A stretch of DNA of 64,000 nucleotides from Anaerolineae bacterium. Its GTDB lineage: Bacteria; Chloroflexota; Anaerolineae; Aggregatilineales; Aggregatilineaceae. The notes beneath the pieces were generated by a model. It did not search any database, was not told where the DNA came from, and saw nothing but the letters and a program-made list of their open reading frames with translations. The stretch covers positions 1 to 64,000 of the forward strand of contig JAHDWP010000013.1 of NCBI GenBank assembly GCA_023382715.1, given 5' to 3'. Positions 28,376 through 37,447 of the stretch are shown piece by piece. The first letter of the stretch is position 1; each line of letters begins with the position of its first letter. Made by a program: the position numbers and the translations under genes.

Positions 28376-30907
28376 TTAGCGATCTGGCCGGCGCGGGCGG
28401 GTTGGCTCCTGGCCCGCCGCTGCCGCCTCGCGGCGGATGAGGCGCGCTTCGCTGAACGGCGGGGCGACGAACTCTACGACGCCATCCTCGTAATACCATA
28501 TCGGCGCGCTCTGCCCGTCAAGCTGCACTGCTTCCGGTTCTTCGGGCACGCCGATCACCTCGACGCGCACCCGCTGGTAGGGCGGCTCGTAGCGCCCGGC
28601 GCGCCGCCACTCGATGGTCAGCGAGCCGGACGAAGCGCGCCGGACGGTGAAGTACGACCAGCGATACTCCCCCTCCTGGTAGGCCAGGCCCTCGCCGGCG
28701 TCCTCGTAGAGCGTCGTCTCGCCGTCGCCGGCGTAGACGCGCAGCAACAGCTCCTCGACCGGCTGCTCGCCCACGAACTGCATCAGCGGCCACAGGGCGA
28801 GCACCTTGCCCGCGCGGACGTAAACGGGCAGCCGCTCCAGCGGTGCGGCGACCGTCACCGTCTCCCCGCCCTCGACCGGCTGGCCGCTGTCCAGCGCGTA
28901 CCAGGTGCCGCGCGGCAGCGCGACCGGGCGCTCGACCGCGCCCGGCTCCAGGACGGGCGCGACGAGCAGCGCGTCGCCGACCAGGTAAGCGTCGTCCAGG
29001 CCATGCAGGCGGGGATCGGCGGGGTCGGCCAGCAGCAGCGGGCGGACGGGCGGCAGACCGCTGTGCGCGCACTCCGCCGCCGCCGAATACAGCGTGGGCA
29101 GCAGCCGGTAGCGCCATTCCAGCGCCTGGCGCGCCACCGCTTCGACGCGCTCGCCGTAGCTCCAGGGTTCCTGGGGGGCGGTGCCGGCCATCGAGTGCAC
29201 GCGGAAGTAGGGCAGCAGGCTGGCCAGCTGCATCCAGCGGGCGAACAACTCGCCGTCCGGGTTGCCGGCGAAGCCGCCCACATCCGGCCCGGTGAAGGCC
29301 ATGCCCGACAGCCCACAGTTGAGCACCATGCTGATGCTCAGGCGCAGATGATCCCAAGAGGCGTCGTTATCGCCGGTCCACGAGGCCGTGTAGCGCCCCG
29401 CCCCGGCGTAGGCGGCGCGGGTCATGATGAAGGGGCGCGCGTCCGGGCGGGCCTGGGCGAAGCCTTCGCGCGTGGCGCGGGCCATGAGCATCCCGTAAAC
29501 GTTGTGGCCGCCCCCCGCGTGCGAGCGCCCGATCCCTTCCCAGCCGTGTTGAGCGGCGTCGGGCAGCGTCGCGCCCGTGCGCAGGGCGATGATCGCCGGC
29601 TCGTTCATGTCGTTCCACAGCCCGGCGAAGCCGACTGCGCGCAGCAGCCCGGCGACGCGCTCCGCCCACCAGGCGCGCGCCGCCGGACGGGTGAAGTCGG
29701 GGAAATGGCACAGCCCCGGCCAGACCGGGCCGCTGACCAGGCCGCCGTCCGGCATCTTGACGAAAATATCCTCGCGCAGCCCGCTCTCGTAGACCTCGTA
29801 GCCGGGGTCCACCTTGATGCCGGGGTCAACAATCCCCACGCTCTTGAATCCCCGCCCGGCCAGCTCGTCCACCAGGCCCGGCAGGTCGGAGAACTCCGCC
29901 CGGTTCCAGGTGAAGACGCGGTAGCTGTCCATGTAATCAATGTCGAAGTAGAGCACATCGCAGGGCAGCCGTCGCGCCCGGAACTCGCGCGCCAGCCGCC
30001 GGAAGTCGGCGACCGTCCGGTAGCCCCAGCGCGACTGGTGAAAGCCGAGCGCCCACAGCGGCGGCAGCGGCGCGCGCCCGACCAGCGCCGTGTACTGGCG
30101 CAGCACGTCCGGCAGCGTCGGCCCGGCCAGCGCGTAGAGGCACAGCTCGCCCTCTTCGGCGCTGAAGGACATCGCACTGGGGTCGTCCGCGCCCAGGTCA
30201 GCCGCGCCGCGCGCCGGGTTATCCCACAGCAAGCCGCAGGCCAGGTCGCCCTGCAGGCCGACGTAGAAGGGGATGCTGGTGTAGATGGGGTCGCTGTCGC
30301 GCGGGTAGGCGGGGCCGGGGTCGTTGTTCCACAGCGCCAGGCGCTTGCCGCGCAGGTCGAAGGCGCTGGCCCGCTCGCCCAGGCCGTGACACGCTTCGCC
30401 GGGCGGCAGGCGGCGCGACCAGCGCACCTCGTCATCGCGCCAGGCCAGGCCCTCGGCGTCCTCGCTGAGCACGCGCCCGTCCGCCGTGCTGAAGGTCAGG
30501 CGGCAGGCGGCTTTGCTGATGCGGCAAGCCATGTGCTCGGTCTGCACAAGGACGGCGTCGTCTTCGTCGTGGACACGCAGGGCACGAGGCGGATCGCCGC
30601 CGCCGATCACCGCGTAGGAGAAGAGCGGAGCGAAGCGGCCCGCCGGGCTGAGCCGCACGCGAATCACCTCATCGCCCAGGGCGATCAGTTCTACTGCTGC
30701 GCGCTCGGCGCGCAACACGACGCCGTTGGGCACCTCTTCGACGGCCAGGACGCGCCCCGGCGTCTGGAAGGGTCCGCTGCGCCGAGGGCGTGGATAGCGG
30801 CGGGCCGCTGCCGCCATCATGCGGTGATACTGGATGCCAGTCCACAGGCCGGCCAGACCCCGGTCGCGCGCCACTTGAAACCACGAGAGCGCCTGAGCAA
30901 GATTCAT
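28376..30907 (-). CDS. Glycoside hydrolase family 31 (alpha-glucosidase type)
   Basis: The 843-residue enzyme should release alpha-linked glucose or a related sugar from oligosaccharides. The N-terminal beta domain (residues 1-240) precedes the catalytic barrel. The nucleophile lies in LWNDMNEPA (D433), and the likely acid/base aspartate is in SWTGDNDASWDHL. The segments GFHQSRWGYR and DIDYMDSYRVF are typical of the family. A C-terminal beta-sandwich domain follows. No signal peptide is visible, suggesting cytoplasmic action. The ATG is preceded by GGGGAAGGG. Alpha-xylosidase or sulfoquinovosidase activity cannot be excluded. Confidence 0.92.
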   Translation of the reverse strand: MNLAQALSWFQVARDRGLAGLWTGIQYHRMMAAAARRYPRPRRSGPFQTPGRVLAVEEVPNGVVLRAERAAVELIALGDEVIRVRLSPAGRFAPLFSYAVIGGGDPPRALRVHDEDDAVLVQTEHMACRISKAACRLTFSTADGRVLSEDAEGLAWRDDEVRWSRRLPPGEACHGLGERASAFDLRGKRLALWNNDPGPAYPRDSDPIYTSIPFYVGLQGDLACGLLWDNPARGAADLGADDPSAMSFSAEEGELCLYALAGPTLPDVLRQYTALVGRAPLPPLWALGFHQSRWGYRTVADFRRLAREFRARRLPCDVLYFDIDYMDSYRVFTWNRAEFSDLPGLVDELAGRGFKSVGIVDPGIKVDPGYEVYESGLREDIFVKMPDGGLVSGPVWPGLCHFPDFTRPAARAWWAERVAGLLRAVGFAGLWNDMNEPAIIALRTGATLPDAAQHGWEGIGRSHAGGGHNVYGMLMARATREGFAQARPDARPFIMTRAAYAGAGRYTASWTGDNDASWDHLRLSISMVLNCGLSGMAFTGPDVGGFAGNPDGELFARWMQLASLLPYFRVHSMAGTAPQEPWSYGERVEAVARQALEWRYRLLPTLYSAAAECAHSGLPPVRPLLLADPADPRLHGLDDAYLVGDALLVAPVLEPGAVERPVALPRGTWYALDSGQPVEGGETVTVAAPLERLPVYVRAGKVLALWPLMQFVGEQPVEELLLRVYAGDGETTLYEDAGEGLAYQEGEYRWSYFTVRRASSGSLTIEWRRAGRYEPPYQRVRVEVIGVPEEPEAVQLDGQSAPIWYYEDGVVEFVAPPFSEARLIRREAAAAGQEPTRPRRPDR

Positions 30908-31106
30908 GAGGGTACCCTTCCCCGGAGCGTTGCGTCATCTGCGAGTCGCGCCCTCTCATCATAGCGCAAGGCGGGCGGGGGCGAAAATGGAAGAGGGTGG
31001 TGGGTCGTTGGTTTTCGGTGATCGGTAATCTGCTCGCCACTGACAACTGGCAACCGACAACTGAATACTGGGCGGGCGAAACGGCTGCTGAGGAGTGGGA
31101 GCGAGC

Positions 31107-31138
31107 AACAAAAAACGCTCACCGCGTGGGTGAGCGTT
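31107..31138 (-). terminator. Intrinsic terminator of tRNA-Lys
   Basis: On the minus strand AACGCTCACC, a five-base loop and GGTGAGCGTT form a perfect 10-bp stem. A TTTTTTGTT tract overlaps and follows its 3' end. It begins three bases beyond the CCA end of the tRNA. Confidence 0.85.
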
Positions 31139-31141
31139 GGC

Positions 31142-31218
31142 TGGTGACCCCGAGAGGACTCGAACCTCTAACCAATTGATTAAGAGTCAACTGCTCTGCC
31201 GAATTGAGCTACGGGGCC
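31142..31218 (-). tRNA. tRNA-Lys (anticodon CTT)
   Basis: The 77-base gene forms a standard cloverleaf. The acceptor arm is GGCCCCG with CGGGGTC. The anticodon loop is CTCTTAA with anticodon CTT. The T arm segment AGGTTCGAGTCCT is intact. The CCA is encoded at 31144-31142. Confidence 0.93.
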
Positions 31219-31228
31219 GGGCACCCAG

Positions 31229-31257
31229 AATATACCACCAGTTGGCGGGCCGGTCAA
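31229..31257 (-). promoter_or_regulatory. Promoter of tRNA-Lys
   Basis: On the minus strand TTGACC (31257-31252) and TATATT (31234-31229) are spaced by 17 bases. The same -35 box and spacing serve the tRNA-Ser gene. Confidence 0.75.
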
Positions 31258-31509
31258 CGGTAAGTTGGCTCAGGCAACAGGACGATTGCCGCGAGCGCGG
31301 GCTTGTCTTGCCTCTCTCCCTCAACTCTCCTCCAGTCGGGCATATAGACCGGGAAGAGGTCTTCCACCCAATCGCGAGCAGCAAGACAGCGCCCTCACAT
31401 ACCGCAGATTCGCCGCGATTGTGGGATGCACTCCCTGGCGCTCCGGCTCGACCCCAGTCTTGCGTTTTGAGGTACCATAAAGTCATTACTCGCTGACAGG
31501 GAGAAGCTC

Positions 31510-31929
31510 ATGCCGCGTTTGGCTCGATGGTTTATCAAAGCCGGCCTGCTCTATTTCGCGCTGGCAGTTGTCGCAGGTGTCCTCATCCAGGCCCGGACCG
31601 AGATCGATCTCCCTTCCTGGGCCGGCACTCTGAACCCGGTCTACGTCCACTTGCTGACCGTGGGGTGGATCACGCAGTTGATCTTCGGGGTGGCGTACTG
31701 GATGTTCCCCAAGTTTTCCAAAGAACATCCGCGCGGGAGCGAGAAACTGGGCTGGGCCACCTTCATTTTGCTGAACATCGGGCTGATCCTGCGCATCATC
31801 TGCGAACCGCGCGTTGCTCTGCGTTCTGAGCCTGATCTGGGCTGGCTGCTGGCCGCTTCCGCTGTTCTACAGACGGTGGCGGGGTGGTTATTCGTCCTCA
31901 ACACCTGGCTACGGGTCAAGGAGCGCTGA
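31510..31929 (+). CDS. Small four-helix membrane protein, heme-copper-oxidase-like
   Basis: The 139-residue protein has four predicted helices. Its second helix contains VHLLTVGWITQLIFGVAYWMFP, which resembles the His-containing helix of subunit I in cbb3-type oxidases and related NO reductases. It is far too short to be an oxidase and lacks the remaining ligands. A heme-binding or assembly role is possible. It is followed one base later by a paralogue of the same size. GGGAG precedes the ATG. Confidence 0.7.
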   Translation: MPRLARWFIKAGLLYFALAVVAGVLIQARTEIDLPSWAGTLNPVYVHLLTVGWITQLIFGVAYWMFPKFSKEHPRGSEKLGWATFILLNIGLILRIICEPRVALRSEPDLGWLLAASAVLQTVAGWLFVLNTWLRVKER

Positions 31930-31930
31930 T

Positions 31931-32338
31931 ATGCCGCGCCTGACCCTCTGGACGCTGCGCGCCGCCCTGCTCTATCTGGGCATTGGGTTTACGCTGGGCG
32001 GGTTGATGCTGTTCAACAAAGGCGTGGCGCTCGACCCCTCCCTATGGAGACTGTGGCCCATCCATATTGAGCTGACCCTGATCGGCTGGACGATGCAGCT
32101 TGCCCTGAGCGTGGCCTTCTGGATTTTGCCCCGCCTCCGGCGCATGGAGCGTTATGGCAACTCGGCGCTGGCCTGGATCGCGTTCGTTTTGCTGAACGGC
32201 GGCGTGCTGCTGGTCGCGGCAGGCGAATGGTTTGACGAGCTGAGCCGGTTGGTGCTGGTGGGGCGTGGCGTCGAGCTGGTGGCCGTGATCGCGTTCGCCG
32301 TCTATATCTGGCCGCGCATCAAGACCTTCGGAGCGTAG
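31931..32338 (+). CDS. Small four-helix membrane protein, paralogue of the preceding gene
   Basis: The 135-residue protein aligns along its whole length with its neighbour: it starts with MPRL, has PIHIELTLIGWTMQLALSVAFWILP in helix two and ends in a basic tail. The histidine before the GW pair is conserved in both. The ATG lies one base after the stop of the first gene, so the two are very likely co-translated and may form a heterodimer. The function is unknown. Confidence 0.7.
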   Translation: MPRLTLWTLRAALLYLGIGFTLGGLMLFNKGVALDPSLWRLWPIHIELTLIGWTMQLALSVAFWILPRLRRMERYGNSALAWIAFVLLNGGVLLVAAGEWFDELSRLVLVGRGVELVAVIAFAVYIWPRIKTFGA

Positions 32339-32503
32339 CGCATAACCCAGGGCGACGATGGCGCCTTCGATTGGGATCGTCCCTCTCGCGGATGCCCGCC
32401 CGATGGCGCGCGCTATGATCAACCCGCGCCACGTCCTCACTGCGTAAGTCAGCACGGCTCAATAGAGACCTCACGCCCTCGATTTTTTCAGGAGAAAAGA
32501 ATC

Positions 32504-33337
32504 ATGATCCAGGTGCGCTGTCTTGTTGAGAACTCGGCGAAACACTCTACCCCTTTGTGGGGCGAACACGGCCTTGCGTGGCACATCCAGACGCCGCACG
32601 GGCAGCTTCTGTTCGACACGGGCCAAAGCGGAGACGTGCTGCTGCACAATGCGGTCCTGTTCGGGCTTGATCTCGCGCAGATTGACGCGCTGGCCATCAG
32701 CCACGCGCACTATGACCACACCGGGGGATTGTCCAAAGTGCTCGAAGGCACGCGGCCCGGCATTCCGCTGCACGCCCACGCCGACCTGTTCCGCGAGCGG
32801 TTCTCGAAGCAGGGCGATGCGTACAAGTCTATCGGGCTGCGCAGCAGCCGCGCCGCCCTGGAATCGCACGTCGAACTGCGCCTGAGCACGGAGCCGGTGG
32901 AAATCCTGCCCGGCGTCTGGACGACCGGCGAGATCACCGAGCGCGCCACGTTTGAGGGCCGCAGCCCCAGCCACCTGATCCGCGCGGGCGAAGGCTGGCG
33001 TCCCGATCCCTACCGCGACGATCTCTCGCTGGTGCTACAGACTGCTGCCGGGCTGGTCGTGCTGCTTGGCTGCGGGCACGCCGGGCTGCTCAACATCCTG
33101 GCCCAGGTGCGGGCGCAGTTCGAGGGGGACATCATCGCCATCGCGGGCGGCACCCATCTGACCAGCGCAACAGGCCTTCTGCTGCAACAAGTCGTGGAGA
33201 CGCTCGCAGCGACCTACGGCACGCCGGCGATCTATCCCAACCATTGCAGCGGCTACCACGCATGGATGACGCTGACCGCCGCCTTTGGCGACCGCGTGCA
33301 GCCGTGCCCGGTGGGCACGGAACTCACGTTCGCGTGA
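32504..33337 (+). CDS. Metallo-beta-lactamase-fold hydrolase
   Basis: The 277-residue protein has the di-metal motif SHAHYDHTGG (H-x-H-x-D-H) near residue 66, plus GCGHAGLLN and AGGTHL. This pattern belongs to the branch annotated as MptD-type or dihydropteroate-like phosphate synthases (also called MBL-fold metallohydrolase), close to archaeal methanopterin-pathway proteins. In bacteria the substrate is generally unknown. AGGAG precedes the ATG. The gene stands alone, after the two small membrane proteins and a 165-base gap. Confidence 0.83.
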   Translation: MIQVRCLVENSAKHSTPLWGEHGLAWHIQTPHGQLLFDTGQSGDVLLHNAVLFGLDLAQIDALAISHAHYDHTGGLSKVLEGTRPGIPLHAHADLFRERFSKQGDAYKSIGLRSSRAALESHVELRLSTEPVEILPGVWTTGEITERATFEGRSPSHLIRAGEGWRPDPYRDDLSLVLQTAAGLVVLLGCGHAGLLNILAQVRAQFEGDIIAIAGGTHLTSATGLLLQQVVETLAATYGTPAIYPNHCSGYHAWMTLTAAFGDRVQPCPVGTELTFA

Positions 33338-33375
33338 TGCCGCCACATCGCGCGCAGGCTGCGGCGATCATTTGA

Positions 33376-33452
33376 GCGGTTATTTCCCCTCACCCTCACA
33401 AGCGGAATGAGGGGACTTGCTTTCTCCCGCAGAAGCGGGGGTTGAGGGGAAA
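33376..33452. repeat. Inverted repeat of the GAGGGGAAA type
   Basis: TTTCCCCTCACCCTC at the left is mirrored by GGGTTGAGGGGAAAT at the right, with CTCCCGCAGAAGCGGG between. It directly precedes MITE copy B. Confidence 0.5.
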
Positions 33453-33461
33453 TGCGCCGGG

Positions 33462-33593
33462 CTAGGGCGTGTTATGCACTTCTGCCGGGTAGCTCCCGTG
33501 CTTGCCCCCCTTCCCTCATTTTGGGGAAGAGGTCGGGGGATGGGGGACAAGCACAGGAGCTATCCACCTGCCAAAGCTCATAACAGCCTCTAG
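33462..33593. repeat. MITE-like element with CTAG ends, copy B
   Basis: The left end is CTAGGGCGTGTTATGCACTT and the right end reads CATAACAGCCTCTAG. Internal segments GTGCTTGCCCCCC and GGGACAAGCACAGGAGCT match copy A at 1526-1706, including the inverse-oriented half. The right CTAG contains the TAG stop of the EEP-family gene on the minus strand, mirroring the situation at copy A. Confidence 0.7.
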
Positions 33594-34666
33594 GGCTGAA
33601 GCCCGCTCAGCTTGTCCTGCAAGAACTGATCCGAATAGTCAATCTTCAGCTCCACCCACATCGGCAGATGGTCGGACATCTGGTAGGTGCGCCAGTAGAT
33701 CATGTAGTAGCTGGTCTTGTCCTTGCGCGGCGCCCCCTTTGAGGTCACCTCATAAGCCTGGCCCATGTAGGGCGCGTAGATCGCCTCGTCCTCGCGGCGG
33801 AAGACAGTCTCGTAGTAGTTGAAAACGCCCGCTTTGCCCGTCATGTCCAGGCTGCCGGGACGGACCCGGAAGGCGATCTGATCGTAGTGCTTGGTGCGCG
33901 GCGCATTGGAGGGCAACTGCTGCAGCTCCTGCGGCACGATGAATTCCGCATCCAGCAGGGCGCGCATGGTGTTGTCCTGGGGCGAGTAGATGTTGAAGTC
34001 GCCCAGCAGGATCAGGTTGCGCGCCCAGTTCTGCTCATCAAGGGTGCGGCCTCGCAGGAATTGGGCGATTTGCCGGATCTCTTCCAGGCGACTGGGATCG
34101 TCGCTGGTGTCTTTGCCGTAGATGATGTGGACGGTCGTCAGGATGAACCGAGTCCACCCGGAGATGAACCCCCCGAGGAAGGGCGTCCGGGCCAGTTGCG
34201 ACACGGGCTGGTAGATCGTTTTGCCGTCTGCACCCTTCAGCTCAATCGGGGGCAGCACGAGCTGGCTAGCCAGGCCGCCGAACTGCACCTTGCGCCGGTC
34301 GTAGAGGAAAGCCATGCGCTCATCGTTGCCCCGGCTGCCCTCGGTCACGTCGGTGACGATGTAATTCCAGTTCGGGCCAAGCAGCTCGCACAGGCGATAT
34401 AATGCCCGCAGATCGCGGCGTACTTCCTGAATGGCCACCAGGTCAAAGCGGGCGACGATCTCCGCGATATAGTAGTACGCTTCCTCAACGCGCGGGCCAT
34501 AGGCCGGCGAGTCGAACTCCCGAATGTTCCAGGTCGCCAGCAGCAGCGTGTCTTCAAACGTGCGCCGGGGAATGTCCCGATCAAGCTGCCGCCGCAAAGC
34601 CAGCAGTCGCTCCAGAATTCGCCGCCCTTCGGTTGTGTCCGGCTGGAGGTCTCTGTAGGATGGCAT
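33590..34666 (-). CDS. Endonuclease/exonuclease/phosphatase-family protein
   Basis: The 358-residue protein has the EEP fold: TWNIREF near residue 45, the metal glutamate in VAIQEVRRD, LLGDFNIYSP, and SDHLPMWVEL at the C terminus. These supply the metal and catalytic residues of DNase I-like phosphodiesterases. The substrate could be nucleic acid, phospholipid or inositol phosphate. No signal peptide is seen. AAGGAG precedes the ATG. Its stop codon is inside the end of a repeat element, so the final residues may have been altered. Confidence 0.87.
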   Translation of the reverse strand: MPSYRDLQPDTTEGRRILERLLALRRQLDRDIPRRTFEDTLLLATWNIREFDSPAYGPRVEEAYYYIAEIVARFDLVAIQEVRRDLRALYRLCELLGPNWNYIVTDVTEGSRGNDERMAFLYDRRKVQFGGLASQLVLPPIELKGADGKTIYQPVSQLARTPFLGGFISGWTRFILTTVHIIYGKDTSDDPSRLEEIRQIAQFLRGRTLDEQNWARNLILLGDFNIYSPQDNTMRALLDAEFIVPQELQQLPSNAPRTKHYDQIAFRVRPGSLDMTGKAGVFNYYETVFRREDEAIYAPYMGQAYEVTSKGAPRKDKTSYYMIYWRTYQMSDHLPMWVELKIDYSDQFLQDKLSGLQP

Positions 34667-35230
34667 TCGTCTCTCCTTGCGGCCTGCTCTCTATCGTCGG
34701 ATTCCCCGGAACCCCGCCAGATGGACGGGGCCGAAGCGTCTACATCGTGCGAGACAGACCTTCACAGGCGATTCTACGATGAATTGGCTGCGGGCGCTGC
34801 CAGATGGTGCGTAGGCCCACGAACGGGTTGACTATTGGCGAACGGAGCGCGCGCTGACTTCGTAGGGGCGCTGCTCTGCGGCGGCCCCGTAGGGCGTATT
34901 GCAATACGCCCTACGGAAGCATCTCGCCGGCAGTTCCCCCGTGGAAGAAGAGTCGGAGACGGAAAGCAAGGCCGGGCGCACAGCTTCTCAAACAGCCAGA
35001 GTCGCTGACGACCTCTGCGCCCCCCCGTAGCACGTCGCGCCGCGCGCTGAGCATTCGAAAGCCGGGCACGCTTGTGGTATAGTAGCGCGCTTGACTCGAG
35101 TGAAGCGCGGGCGGAGAGTCGCCCGGCAGCGCTCTGAGTCGAGCGGAATCGAAGACCCAGGCGGGCGGCTGGTCGGCAGATCAGGGCTGGCTGCGCGCCG
35201 GATACGCACACGCCATAAGATGGCATTCGA
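34667..35230. other. Divergent intergenic region with repeat and promoter
   Basis: The gap of 564 bases holds no convincing gene. A family-3 repeat occupies 34835-34995. A TATAGT box at 35078-35083 is a possible -10 element for the lipoprotein gene at 35231, but its -35 region is weak. A GAGTCGCTGACGACCTCTGC motif near 34991 is related to repeats near 1931 and 20807. Confidence 0.45.
34835..34995. repeat. Family-3 repeat, long copy 1
   Basis: The segment begins TTGGCGAACGGAGC-like, contains CGTAGGGGCGCTGCTCTGC, a GTAGGGCGTATTGCAATACG palindrome core, then ACGGAAG and ends near CAGCTTCTCAAAC. The same order appears at 41268-41420. No protein is encoded. Confidence 0.6.
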
Positions 35231-36004
35231 ATGAACCTGTCACGCAGACTCCTCGCGGTGGCGGCTGGCCTGCTGCTTCTGAGTGGGTGCGGCCCGCTGG
35301 GACTGACTTCGTCAAAGCCCAATTACACCAGACACAATGAAGACTGGCCGATCACTGTGCAGGACTTTGGCGGGGTGGAGATGGTCAAGGTTCCGCCGGG
35401 CTGCTTCCTGATGGGCAGCCGGCATGGCCGCCGCGACGAGCAGCCTGTGCACGAGATCTGCTTCGATCAGCCGTTCTGGATCGATCGCTATGAGGTGACT
35501 AACGCGCAGTATGGGTCGCAGGGTGCCTTTGCCGGAGATGACCGCCCGCGCGAGAATCTGGTATGGTTCGAGGCGCGCGATTTCTGCGCCCAGCGCGGGG
35601 CCAGGCTGCCCACCGAGGCCGAATGGGAATACGCGGCGCGCGGTCCCGACAGCCTGTATTATCCCTGGGGCGACCGCTTCGACGAAGACAACCTGGTGTA
35701 CGACGGCAACTTCAACAACGAGACCGCGCCCGTCGGCAGCCGCCCTGGGGGCGTCTCGTGGGTGGGGGCCTACGACCTGAGCGGCAACGTCTGGGAATGG
35801 GTCAGCAGCCTGTACGCTCCCTATCCCTACAACGCGCGGGACGGTCGCGAAGACCTCAGCAACACAACCCGCCTGCGCGTCTACCGGGGTGGGCTGGGCA
35901 GCTACATTGACTACGGCACCAGCCCAGCCGCGCGGTTTCGAGCCAGCCCGGACACGCGAAGCTGGTTCATCGGTTTTCGCTGCGCGCGAGACGCTGAGGA
36001 TTAG
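35231..36004 (+). CDS. Formylglycine-generating-enzyme-like (SUMF1) lipoprotein
   Basis: The 257-residue protein carries a lipoprotein signal ending LLSGC, so it is exported and lipid-anchored. The rest is an FGE-sulfatase domain: VPPGCFLMGS, FWIDRYEVTNAQY, RLPTEAEWEYAARG and YDLSGNVWEWVSS are all typical. True formylglycine-generating enzymes need two cysteines for copper binding, and these are not evident in their usual C-terminal place. A structural or binding role is therefore as likely as catalysis. The cytochrome b gene starts nine bases later, so it is probably the first gene of the bc-complex operon. Confidence 0.87.
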   Translation: MNLSRRLLAVAAGLLLLSGCGPLGLTSSKPNYTRHNEDWPITVQDFGGVEMVKVPPGCFLMGSRHGRRDEQPVHEICFDQPFWIDRYEVTNAQYGSQGAFAGDDRPRENLVWFEARDFCAQRGARLPTEAEWEYAARGPDSLYYPWGDRFDEDNLVYDGNFNNETAPVGSRPGGVSWVGAYDLSGNVWEWVSSLYAPYPYNARDGREDLSNTTRLRVYRGGLGSYIDYGTSPAARFRASPDTRSWFIGFRCARDAED

Positions 36005-36013
36005 GGCGTTTCG

Positions 36014-37447
36014 ATGGCGCAGCCTGAAAGGGTAGCTGACACTTCTGTGGAACAGGAAAAACCACGCGGCTCTACGCCGGGCCTGATCAGCCGCGTTCGG
36101 CGCTCGATCTGGCGTGAGCCGTGGCCGCAGGACGACCGCGGGCGCAAACGGCTGATCCTCAACGATCTGATCCTGCACCTGCACGCGCCCACCGTCCCCA
36201 AACGCGCTCTACAGCTTACCTACAGCTATGGGCTGGGCCTGCTGGCCGTCCTGCTGTTCGCGGTGCTGGGCTTCACGGGGATGCTGCTCGTCTTCGTCTA
36301 CACGCCGACGACCGACCAGGCTTACGCCAGCGTGCTGGAGCTGCGCAGCCAGGTGTGGATCGGCGCGCTGGTGCGCAATATGCACCACTGGAGCGGCAAC
36401 CTGCTGCTGATCGCATCCGTGCTGCACCTGCTGCGCGTGTTCTACACCGCCGCCTTCCACCCTCCCCGCGAGTTCAACTGGCTGCTGGGACTCAGCCTGC
36501 TGCTGTTGGTCGCCCTGTCCAACTTCACGGGCTATCTGATGCCCTGGGATCAGCTCGCCTATTGGGCGACCACGATCAGCACCAGCATGTTGAGCTATAT
36601 TCCCGTCGTCGGCGAGAGCATCCGCGAGTTCTTCATCGGCGGGCCGGAGGTCGGCGAGTTCACGCTGCGCACGTTCTTCGCCTTTCACATCGCCGTGCTC
36701 CCCCCGCTCATGCTGATTATCACGTCCTACCATCTCTGGCGAGTGCGCAAGGACTCCTTCAGCCTGCCGCGCGCCCTGGACGAGCCGCCGCCCAACCGCA
36801 GGAAGCTCGAACGGGTCACGACCGTCCCCCACCTGGTGAACCTGGAGATCGGGTTCGGGCTGCTGGCCCTGGTGCTGCTCATCGCCTGGTCCACATGGGT
36901 GGATGCGCCGCTGGAGAACGCAGCCAACCCCGCTCATCCGCCCAACCCGGCCAAAGCCGCGTGGTATTTCATGGGGTTCCAGGAGCTGCTGCTGCACTTC
37001 CACCCGGCCTTCGTCACCGTGGCGATTCCCGGACTCGCCGCGCTGGGCCTGCTCCTGCTGCCCTACCTGGACCCCGACCCGCGCCCGGAGCAGGACGTTG
37101 TGGGCATCTGGTTCCGCTCGCGGCGCGGGCGGCGCCTGGCTGCGCTCAACTTGGTGCTGGGCGTGGTCGTGACGGCAGGATGGGTAGTGCTCGACGAATA
37201 CTGGCTCGATCTGCCCGCCTTGCTGCCCTTTCTGCCCACAGCCGTCAGCAACGGTTTCATCCCGGTGGGTGCTATGGTGGGGGTGCTGGCGGTATATTAC
37301 TGGTGGTTGAGAAGGCGGGGGATCACGCGCAGCGAGCGCAACCTGGCGCTGTTCACCCTGCTGTTCATGGCCTTCGTCACCCTGACGGTCGTCGGCGTCT
37401 TCTTTCGCGGCGAAAACATGGCGTTGGTGCTACCGTGGAACAGATAA
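36014..37447 (+). CDS. Cytochrome b of a quinol-oxidising bc-type complex
   Basis: The 477-residue membrane protein has about ten helices. The two heme-ligand histidine pairs are in NMHHWSGN/HLLRVF and AFHIAVLPP/SYHLWRVRK. The N-terminal half is cytochrome b6-like and the C-terminal half subunit IV-like, fused in one chain. At the Qo site the usual PEWY is replaced by KAAWYFMGFQEL. It transfers electrons from (mena)quinol to the Rieske protein and across the membrane. Its end overlaps the Rieske start by 13 bases. Confidence 0.92.
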   Translation: MAQPERVADTSVEQEKPRGSTPGLISRVRRSIWREPWPQDDRGRKRLILNDLILHLHAPTVPKRALQLTYSYGLGLLAVLLFAVLGFTGMLLVFVYTPTTDQAYASVLELRSQVWIGALVRNMHHWSGNLLLIASVLHLLRVFYTAAFHPPREFNWLLGLSLLLLVALSNFTGYLMPWDQLAYWATTISTSMLSYIPVVGESIREFFIGGPEVGEFTLRTFFAFHIAVLPPLMLIITSYHLWRVRKDSFSLPRALDEPPPNRRKLERVTTVPHLVNLEIGFGLLALVLLIAWSTWVDAPLENAANPAHPPNPAKAAWYFMGFQELLLHFHPAFVTVAIPGLAALGLLLLPYLDPDPRPEQDVVGIWFRSRRGRRLAALNLVLGVVVTAGWVVLDEYWLDLPALLPFLPTAVSNGFIPVGAMVGVLAVYYWWLRRRGITRSERNLALFTLLFMAFVTLTVVGVFFRGENMALVLPWNR

